Shown: piece by piece, positions 20,966-28,864 of the stretch
Numbering within the stretch: the stretch's first letter is position 1
How the letters are laid out: every line of letters begins with the position of its first letter
Made by a program: the position numbers and the translations under genes
Assembly (NCBI GenBank): GCA_027886185.1
Contig: WOAB01000322.1
Coordinates: forward strand, 1,304,501-1,368,500
Length of the DNA stretch: 64,000 bases
Source: Rheum nobile
Lineage: Eukaryota; Streptophyta; Magnoliopsida; Caryophyllales; Polygonaceae
Reading direction: 5' to 3'
Notes under the pieces: generated by a model
Database searches by the model: none
Told to the model about the DNA's origin: nothing
The model's input: only the letters and a program-made list of their open reading frames with translations

Positions 20966-21149
20966 ATATTTATATAATAATAGATGAAAACTTCTATATT
21001 AAAAGTTGGACCACTTTCATCGACCATTGAAAGTCGTTCAGGTTTTAAACTTTTTTTAAGTCACATTATCTCACCACTTTCAAATTCAAATTTTTCTATT
21101 GTTAACAACCTTTTGCTGAACTTTTTTTTATTTTCAATTTAAAAAATCA

Positions 21150-21790
21150 ATTAGATATAGTTGTTTAATAAAATCTCACAACAACCTTTTTAAAAAAAAT
21201 ACAAAAAAAAGGTGAAATCTCATAACTGAAAAAATGGAGTCTGTGATTTGAGTACAACACAAAACCTGACCGAGATTTGAGTACAAAAAAATACATAAAT
21301 CATATCTTCCCTTTTCTATATAAGAAAAAAGAAATCCAGTTGAAAAAATCGGTTCGAGCTTTTGCTGATTTTTTTTTAAAATTTTCAATTAAAAACTATT
21401 TAGATCTTTAATGAAATCTCACAACAACTTTTCAAAACAAAAAAAGTAAAATATCACAACTTAAAATATCAGATCTATGATTTGAGTACAAAAAAATACC
21501 TAAATCATATCTTCCTTTGTTTATATAAGAAAAAAGAAATCCAGTTAAAAAAATTGGTTCTATTGTGAACAAGCTTTTGCTGTTTTTTTATTATTTTTCA
21601 ATTAAAAACCATTTAGATCTTTAATGAAATCTGACAACAACTTTTCAAAACAAAAAAAAAACAAAAAAGTAAAATATCCCAACTTAAAATATCGGTTATG
21701 TGATTTGAGTACAAAACATTACCTAAATCATATCTTTCATTTTTTATATAAGAAAAAGAAGCAAAAGTTCATATTGATATGCCTAACAAA
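21150..21790. repeat. Three-copy tandem repeat, about 210-240 bp period
   Basis: Each unit has AAATCT(C/G)ACAACAAC, then TGATTTGAGTACAA, then CCTAAATCATATCTT or close, then TATATAAGAAAAA. Unit starts are near 21164, 21408 and 21620. Poly-A and poly-T stretches vary in length. Non-coding. Confidence 0.7.
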
Positions 21791-22022
21791 TCGGCACTGT
21801 TAAGGAGATTTTGTTGAACGGTTTATTAACAACCTAAAACAAAATTACCATATATAACTATATATAGACTATTCCAAACTATGTAGTGCATTACGTATTG
21901 GAGCAGAAGTTCAGTGTATGCATTTCGATTTAGTTTTTCAAGCTTACAATATGACATTTATATCGATTGCATCCTACTCACATATATCTAAAAATGCATG
22001 TTTTCATTGTTTAGGTATTCCA

Positions 22023-22292
22023 ATGGCCAATTATATTGAAGAAATTACTGAAGTCAAAGATGTTTGGACACTCAAAGTTCGTATTGTAGGCATGTGGAAA
22101 AAGAAAAACTATAAAGCGAAAGCGACAACTGAGCCCCGTACGGAAGTTTCTCCAAGATTTGTGTTTGTAAACTCTACCCCGATACGAGAGTATCAAGTGC
22201 AGAATGCTCTGTCAAGTTCCTATCTCATCCCAGAGTTAGGGGATCGCCGGTTGTACATAGGAGAAATTTTCTTGAGAGGACACTTACTGTAG
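22023..22292 (+). pseudogene. RPA70-like N-terminal fragment
   Basis: From ATG 22023 the protein starts MANYIEEITEVKDVWTLKVR and continues IVGMWKKKNYK, which matches the start of the first OB fold of plant RPA1-like proteins (I-x-D/E-I ... W-x-I/L-K-V-R-V ... W). RPA binds single-stranded DNA, and RPA-like genes are common passengers in plant Helitrons. After about 45 residues the similarity fades, and the ORF ends at 22292, far short of a full RPA70. The frame is open upstream to 21918 but that part looks non-coding. Either a fragment, or an exon of a gene whose later exons I do not recognise. Confidence 0.4.
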
Positions 22293-22407
22293 AGGAGATT
22301 GATGAAGCCTTTTGCCATGTGCATGCATGTAAGTATTATCATCAAATTCCTTATGGGTTTGAGGAGGATTTTTCTGACATTCATTTGGTTGCAGGACCCT
22401 TTACCTG

Positions 22408-22661
22408 GTGCATAGTTTACCTTATGTTTTCCTAATCTTATATCACAAGAAAATGAATCTACATGTGAGAATGCTGGAAAAGAGGGTATCAAAGGAGGAG
22501 GAGGTGCGTAAGCTCAAGAGTACTGGGAAATCAGAGAATTATTCGAATGAGGATGAATCCTATGGTGAGTCTGATGAGGAAGAGGAGGAAGTTTATAAGG
22601 ATGATGAGGTGGATGATAAGAAAGTTGAGGGTGTTTTATCTGAGAGTGATGAGGTTGAGAG

Positions 22662-22748
<87 letters not shown>

Positions 22749-23064
22749 CGATGATGAATCTGGTGATGGTGATGAGGCTAATGACAATGAAGAACTTCGG
22801 CAGGGTGGTGACAAACCGAAGGAGGATGATAAGGTAGATGTTTCTGATGAGGATGGAGTTTCTGATGAGGATAATGAGACTGATGGTGAGGAAGTTAAGG
22901 AGGCTGCGGAGGAGGAAGTTTCTGATGACGATAATGAGACTGATGGTGAGGAAGTTAAGGAGGCTGCGGAGGAGAAGGCTGCGTTGGAGAAGGTGGAGAA
23001 GGTAGAGGCTGAGGTTCAGGAGGCTGCGGTGGAGAAGGTACAGGCTGAAGGAAAAGAGGTATGA
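22408..23064 (+). CDS. Acidic repeat protein with poly-Asp tract, unknown function
   Basis: 218 codons. After a short N-terminal part (the likely coding start may be the internal ATG near 22453) the protein becomes strongly acidic: Ser/Glu/Asp text, a run of about thirty Asp encoded by a GAT microsatellite, then two copies of a 20-residue unit ending EEVKEAAEE and a Glu/Ala/Lys/Val coiled-coil-like tail. The end reads AAAGAG|GTATGA, a possible splice donor, and TTGCAG|GATTTTG at 23211-23223 could be the acceptor of a second exon. Such acidic regions occur before Ulp1-type protease domains in plant Mutator-like and other captured-gene elements, but no protease motif is seen. Function unknown. 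Confidence 0.4.
22663..22755 (+). repeat. GAT trinucleotide microsatellite
   Basis: Twenty-eight perfect GAT units (22663-22746), one GAC, then two more GAT. It is in frame and encodes aspartate in the acidic ORF. Confidence 0.97.
22857..22976 (+). repeat. 60-bp tandem duplication
   Basis: Two nearly identical 60-bp units, each starting GTTTCTGATGA(G/C)GATAATGA and ending GCGGAGGAG(G/A)A. They are in frame, so they duplicate 20 residues of the acidic ORF. Confidence 0.85.
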
Positions 23065-23660
23065 AAATTATCAATTTCTCATCCCTACTATGACATTATT
23101 GTTTATACGAAGTGACAAGATTTATAGTTTATAGTCTGTGAGTTTTTATGTATTACAAGAAAAGGCATGGTGACAGGATTTGTACGCATGCATGACATGG
23201 TTATTATGATTGCAGGATTTTGATAATTCCATTGAGGCTAAAAATGATGTTGAGGGTGCGTATGGTGTTATGGCCTTGTCAAAGACATAAATGAAAATGC
23301 TGGCATTGGGGAAAAGGACCAGGAGCAGAATTTTACTAACGACATTGAAGGAGCACCGGAGGATACCTAAGCTGAGGTAGAGGAAAGAGAGGAACCTCTT
23401 TCAGTGCTAGCCGCTGTGGTTGCTTCATCCAAGAAGGCAAAACCCAGAAATAAACGAGAGAAGCATCTCTGACAGACGAGGTTTCTTCCTAGTCGTATGG
23501 TGAAGCCATCCGCCCAAAAAAAACACCTTACACAGATGAGAAAAAGGGGGAAATTGTGAAGAAGATAACCAAGAATCCACAGGTGAAGGAGATGACTGCT
23601 TTGCTGGAATGGATGAATGATGAAAGGTTAGTATCCCACGAATTTAATAATAATGTTCAA
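23065..23660 (+). pseudogene. Possible later exons of the acidic ORF, decayed
   Basis: After a possible intron, 23217 onward can be read as FDNSIEAKNDVEGA and stops at TAA near 23287. Further pieces of acidic reading frame follow, then a basic stretch near 23500-23635 ending LLEWMNDER. Stops and frame changes are frequent. I cannot assign a family. Confidence 0.3.
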
Positions 23661-23780
23661 CTATCTTTCATGGATTGAATTACGCCATATTTCCTCATCC
23701 ACAATCCTCTCCAAAACTTCTTCCACAATCCGCTCCAAAAATTTCCGTTCTCTTGTTTCGTTTGTTTCCTCATACTAACC

Positions 23781-24200
23781 ATGGCTTATGAGCCTAACGG
23801 CCAAAACGATCACATGGTTTACACAACTGTCCATACCGGGGGGAGACTCATCCCTTCAAGGGGACAAGATGCCAGGATTTCAACCTATGTCTACCAAGGC
23901 GGGAGGAAGCAAAACTAGAGGCCCTCGACTGAAATGGTACAAGATATCCATTGGTTGCTGAACCAACTATTTTATTTTAACGACTCCGAACGGGACGCCT
24001 CTTACTTCTTCGAAGTTGTGCCCACCCATGACGGGCCTCGTACCTTGAGGGCCTTACAGCGCCGCGGAGACGCCGTCGCCCTTGCCGCCCAAGGTACATC
24101 TGTTGCCTCCATCAACATATATGTCGTCACTGGAGATATTGTTGATGAACTTCCGCAGCGTGACGGCCCAGAATCGTCTGTCTCCTCCGCAAATATATAG
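23781..24200 (+). pseudogene. Unknown ORF, 140 codons with one TAG
   Basis: From ATG 23781 the frame starts MAYEPNGQNDHMVYTT and runs to 24200 with a single internal TAG at 23916-23918. The part after the stop includes DIHWLLNQLFYFNDSERD, VVPTHDGPRTLRAL and NIYVVTGDIVDELP. The surrounding sequence is less AT-rich than its flanks, and a pyrimidine-rich stretch precedes the ATG, both in favour of a real coding past. No domain recognised. It lies 0.5 kb from the 3' end of the Mutator-like transposase gene and points towards it, so it may belong to the same element or be a captured fragment. Confidence 0.35.
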
Positions 24201-24697
24201 AATCTGATTAAGTGATATAGTTTAGGGACAATGTAATGTAGTATTTTATGGTATGTTATGATAGGTATGTCAAGTAGGAAGATGATAATGTCATATAGCG
24301 ACTATATATAGTCAGTAGATTATGGTATAGTATGTTATGGTATGTTGTAATGTCGCATGAATTAATATTATATGTCAAGTTCCTCATCCATAATGTGATA
24401 TTATGTAATTCTCTTTTATTTAATATAGAATGTTATGGTAATGGCGCATGAAATAATACTCTATGGTGATGGTAATGGCGCATGAAATAATACTCTATGG
24501 TGAATACTCTATGTCGGGATATATATAATGACGATAGGATAATATTACATTAACATACGGATGCATATTAACAAAATACATACCATTTATACGAAAAGTA
24601 ATATGAGTGGTAAGAGATCCTTCAAGAGTTTGGAACTCTGACTACACATATTAACAAAATACATAATTGAAGAGGTAACACAACACAATTAACGACA
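24201..24697. repeat. AT-rich spacer with short tandem repeats
   Basis: Non-coding. It contains repeats of TATGGTATGTTATG type, and two copies of GGTAATGGCGCATGAAATAA, each followed by TACTCTATGG, near 24436-24510. It should include the 3' untranslated region of the minus-strand transposase. Confidence 0.5.
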
Positions 24698-27679
24698 TCA
24701 TGGGCCGGTTGAGGGATTAGGACAGTTTTGTGAGTTATGGCCGACAGCACCACAACTTCCACACCTTCTCCTCGGGCCCCTGTATTCTCCACGTGACGGG
24801 ATCCTTTTCTTCCTTGGTCTTTCGGATTTCCTCCTAACAACCGGGGGCAAACATGCTCTATTCAAGACCGTGTCAGGAACTTCCCAACGCTCAAATGCAG
24901 GAACCGGATATATAGTTTCCTTGTACACTTCCTTCCATATTTCAGCAGTAAAGAAGGGATGGACAAGAGTGACAGGATCCACACCACAATCCTTTGCGGC
25001 CGCGATTGCATGCGCATAGGGAATTTGGTCAACTTGGAAGACGTTGCAGTAGCAGGTTCGAGCATGCAGATTTACCAAGAGTGTAGTTCCATTGGCATGC
25101 ACTTGAAACTCATATTGATTTAGCCTACTCACAACCATTGTCAACGATTTCAAATAATTACCTTCTAGCCTAGTAGAAACAGTCGGGGTCAGAATATCCA
25201 AATGTCGTTCTCCCTTAAATTGCCTGTCACAAAACCAATTACTCATGACATTCGGTATACCATTAAGCAACCCAATCAACGGCAGTCGAAGCGGGCCCAA
25301 TAAGCGACTATTCGCGGATTCTGCGTTGTTGGACGTCATAATGTTGAATTTGTTTGCGGGCATATGACTTCTTGTCCACGCTTCAAATCCAACACCCCTG
25401 AGGTACGTACCGACTTCAGGAGACTGGTTGCAAAGTCTTGCAAATTCACGATTAAAGTCCTGTTTGGTGTACGCTTGATTTGCCTTTTGGTACAGAATCC
25501 AAAAGTCATTTCTTTTAAACCTCGTCTTCACGTTACCCCATAGGTGAAGTGTGCAACAACCATGCTTTGCGAAGATATAGCACTCTCTTAAACCTTTGTA
25601 TATACTTCCATGACGGTCAGACACAAATACGAGGTCATGATCGTCGGCAACAACAGAGCGTAGGTGTCGGAAGAAATACGACCATGAACTATCATTCTCG
25701 CTGTCAACAACAGCAAAAGCCACTGGATATATTTGTCTGTTTCCGTCTTGTTCCACTGCAACTAGAAGTGTGCCTCTGTACTTTGATCCTAGATGGGTAC
25801 CATCCACAGTTATGACCTGCAGTAGTTTTCAATCAGCTCTACAATGTCATGTATCGATTTGACAATAGTATCACGGAACGTGACAAGATGGAAATATACC
25901 TTTCTTAAAAACTTCATTCCATTGCGCCAAGCACCCAAGCTGATGAAACAATACTTGAATCGACGATTAGAGTCTACTTCAACATGTGTGACTGTCCCTG
26001 TATTCATCCTTTCGAGCATGTACATGTATCCATGAATCCTATTATAGCTTTCTTCAGCTATGCCTCTTATCCTGTCAATGGCGGTTAAACGTGCTCTGTT
26101 TGCCTTGTCGTAACCAACTGCCACTCCCATTTTCTTCATGCTGTCTTGAATTTCGGCAGCACGAGGTCCGGGACATGTACCGGTTGTGTTAAATCTGTAA
26201 CAGGATTGTATATGTAACATGATAAGGTTAGTTCATAGACATGCTCATATATGATCGTACTAACACGATAGTTTACTTACCTTGACATAATATGGTCAGC
26301 AATTACGCTTGAACTTGCATGTCTGTGGTAATTATGCTTTAGCTTCATGCCACATGTATGTTGTCCACAATACTTCCTTACTTGAAACAATCCTGTGCTG
26401 CCAAGAGCGGTCCCACGACAAAAAAATGTGCAACTAGGATCAATGCACCTTACCACATATAACTTCTTATCAGACTTTTGGACGTGCATCTGGAAGCGCC
26501 TCTGTAATGCCATCAAGGATAAACGATCCTTAAGATCCTTCTTGCAATTGAAGTGCTCTCCAACTTTTATTTCCAAATTATTGTCGTTCACCCCATTATC
26601 CTCCATTGGCTCATCCAATTGCCTTTTACCCAACCGTTTGCTACGATAGTACTCGGCTTCAATCTGTTGTAGAACTTCCTCATCAATGTCTATGAATAAG
26701 TTTTCGACTTCATTAGTGTCATCCAACAATGTCCCTTCTTCAACATCCTCCTCAAGTTCATCCCAATCAAAATCTCGCCCAACGTCTTCCCCATAATCAC
26801 TCTCAATGTCAATACAGTCCTGTATTCTTTTCGTTCTTGTGGAAGACCTTTTTTCTCTCCCATCAGTTTCCGAGTCTGCCTCAGATTGGCTCACCAAGTC
26901 AACTATTTGAACTTCCCCATTGTTTACACGCCAAATTTTTGGTTTAAGTTCATACATGTCACAATCAACGATATTCCATATTTCGTCAATGGGATAATTG
27001 TTGCTTACCTTATTGTTCTTGTCGGATTTGGGACGATCAGTGACAGGATGGCGATCTACCACAGCCTCGGGCTCTGCCTCTTGAGTTTGTGTTAACGGTG
27101 GCGGAGTCAGACACACTGTGATGTCCTCGTCATCACTTCTACTTGGATGGCAACCTACCACAACCTCTGGCTCTTTGTTTCCCTTCTTTTTCATACTCGC
27201 ATATAACTCGATAGGCCAAATGTTATCGTGTGAGTGTGCGTTCAAAAACTTTAACGCACCAAGGTCCTCGTCATCTTTGACATCGATTGGTTGTGCCAGT
27301 GGTTTCCACGATGACATATATTTTATCTCCATTTCATCTATCTCGTCGATGCATTTAATCTTCTCAGCTAACTTTTTCCTGAGATTTGAGTAATTCATAT
27401 CTGCATACAAAAGAAGTCTTGTTGTCGTTGTGATCCCATCAAAAACCCACTTGTTTCCCTTACATGTCCATTCACCACCTGTTTTCAGAGTCAAGTAGTA
27501 TGATGTTGAACCTGTTACACGAACAAAAAGCAAACACAAGTTCAATACTTTATTAGGGCCAAACGGGGACCCCCGTATGACAATGCCCTAACACCGACAT
27601 GAAAGAGTAAGCAAGACCACAAAAGATTTTATTGCAAAGAAGAATAGGAATAAGAACGTGAAAGTCAGAACTCACCCAT
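24698..27679 (-). CDS. Mutator-like (MULE) transposase, four exons, apparently intact
   Basis: Minus-strand exons 27679-27676, 27511-26281, 26194-25900 and 25816-24698 join through GT-AG introns into 883 codons (882 aa) without a stop. The first exon holds only ATGG. Order: a PB1-like N-terminal part, an acidic linker, a MuDR-type DNA-binding domain (EHFNCKKDLKDRLSLMAL ... C ... HTC), the DDE core and a tail. In the last exon, D of TVDGTHLGSKYRG, D of FVSDRHGS and E of NNAESANS fit the catalytic triad, with CCTLHLW between. A SWIM-type finger follows (CYC ... IPYAHAIAA; the usual third Cys is Tyr). A CCHC knuckle CGSCGAVGHNSQNC lies near the end. It would cut and move the element in the nucleus. 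No terminal repeats were found by eye. Confidence 0.85.
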
Positions 27680-28186
27680 TATTAAACTTCTTCTATTCCA
27701 AAGACATTGAAGACGTTGCACAATCTATTTTGAAGCTTTGTGGATTTAAGGTATTGTGGTGTTACGGAAGCTTTGTGCAGGTTTACAGGTTGGGTTATGC
27801 TTGGATAACAATCCCTAACACGTGGGTAAAGGGGTAGAAATTGGAGGGAAATTTTAGAGGGAAAACAAAGGTTTTCCCTCTAAGTGTGTACTACATTTTC
27901 AGAAGTCATATCAGGTGAATAGTTATGAAGCAATATTTCTCCAACAAAAACAGCTAAATAAACCTCAGTGGGGACCCCCGACCATTCCTTCTCATTTTTC
28001 CTCAACAATCCCTAAACCCTCTCTGCGCCGAACTTGAAGGTAACCCTCTTTGTTTATTGTGTGGTTTTCATACTGGATCAGTAAGCACGTAACACTAATT
28101 TTTTGCTGCAAATCTTTCTTTGTTTCTGCAGTACTCGAGTACAATGTCATCCAGCGACACCTCAAGTTTTCAAAGTGGGGACCCCC
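27565..28186. repeat. Three copies of GGGGACCCCC
   Basis: The 10-mer is at 27565-27574, 27970-27979 and 28177-28186, each followed by G. The last two are also preceded by GT. One lies next to the second exon of the transposase gene, one in the spacer, one within the coiled-coil ORF. Confidence 0.75.
27680..28143. promoter_or_regulatory. Divergent spacer between the MULE transposase and the coiled-coil ORF
   Basis: No ORF of note. It separates two divergently oriented genes and so should hold both promoters. It has a perfect stem-loop at 27854-27883 (13-bp arms TTAGAGGGAAAAC, loop AAAG) and one of the GGGGACCCCC copies. No convincing TATA box stands out. Confidence 0.4.
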
Positions 28187-28557
28187 GCAAATATGAACAT
28201 CCACCTTCATCTCCTACACCTTCTCAATTAGAGGAGAAGTTGCAAGAAGAGTTAGACATGTTGCTAACGAATAGCCCACGTTCCAACATGTTAGGTGAAA
28301 TAATCGCACGCCTACGTACTGAGATACATGAACTTGGACAGAGAATCATGGAACTCAATACAACTGAGATGCAATTCGATCTTGCAATTTGGCGACTAAA
28401 TGCAAGGGTGGCAGAACTTGAAGCTGAAAACAAGGCACTACACTCCCAGGCAAACTTCAGAAACCATGTAATATTTCCTATTTTTGCGTTTGGTGCTGGT
28501 GTGATTCTAGGGATTAGTGCTTTCAGCATTTGTAATCGAGCATGTAGGCATGGTTGA
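28144..28557 (+). CDS. Small coiled-coil protein with C-terminal membrane helix, unknown
   Basis: 137 aa from the ATG that reads MSSSDTSSFQSGDPRKYE; an upstream in-frame ATG at 28120 is less likely because the sequence before 28144 looks like an intron end (TTTCTGCAG at about 28124-28132). Residues about 30-105 are a Leu/Glu-rich heptad-like coiled coil (LEEKLQEELDMLL, IIARLRTEIHELGQRIMEL, LNARVAELEAENKAL). Residues about 110-130 (VIFPIFAFGAGVILGISAF) form one hydrophobic helix close to the C-terminus, so the protein could be tail-anchored. Divergent from the MULE transposase. I recognise no family. It may be a second MULE gene, a captured gene, or a small host gene. Confidence 0.45.
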   Translation: MSSSDTSSFQSGDPRKYEHPPSSPTPSQLEEKLQEELDMLLTNSPRSNMLGEIIARLRTEIHELGQRIMELNTTEMQFDLAIWRLNARVAELEAENKALHSQANFRNHVIFPIFAFGAGVILGISAFSICNRACRHG

Positions 28558-28864
28558 GGATGAATTGACTATGAAGTATGTACCTCATGACTTTGGTTTT
28601 TTATGTAAGAGGCTGAATTTTATTTTCGAATAGTTTTAGAAAGCATGGTTTCAGCATTTGTAATCTACATGTCAGATTGCCAAAACATTAATGTCGACAC
28701 TACACACACCGACAATTACCTTACTAGAATAGTTGTCAACTGGATACTATCATTACATTCCTACAATATTGTAGCATGGGCTACCATTACATTTCTACAA
28801 AAAGGATAGTTGTCAACTGGATGCTATCATTACATTACTAGAATCACAACTACCTATTGTCAAA
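28558..28864. repeat. Spacer with a 30-bp direct repeat
   Basis: 28730-28759 and 28807-28836 are the same 30 bases with one mismatch, beginning TAGTTGTCAACTGGAT. The stretch lies between the ends of the coiled-coil ORF and the helicase gene and should include the 3' end of the latter. No gene seen. Confidence 0.6.

Larger units (their letters stand above)
20376..22300 (+). mobile_element. Probable Helitron, 5' end and RPA-bearing part
   Basis: The stretch begins A|TCTATATATATATTAAAGC at 20376, the usual 5' look of plant Helitrons (TC terminus, insertion after A), followed by GGGCCCACAATTCCTAGGTGTCA-like text common in those families. It then runs through AT-rich tandem repeats into an RPA70-like start (22023), a gene that plant Helitrons often carry. 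No Rep/helicase and no 3' hairpin with CTRR was found, so the right end is open and the right coordinate is only the end of the RPA-like ORF. It may be non-autonomous. Confidence 0.45.

Noticed and set aside
22663..22755. CRISPR-like array
   Set aside because: It is a trinucleotide microsatellite with no spacers, and the DNA is a plant nuclear genome.
22547..22837. Poly-Met and poly-Ser ORFs across the GAT run
   Set aside because: They are the other frames of the microsatellite.
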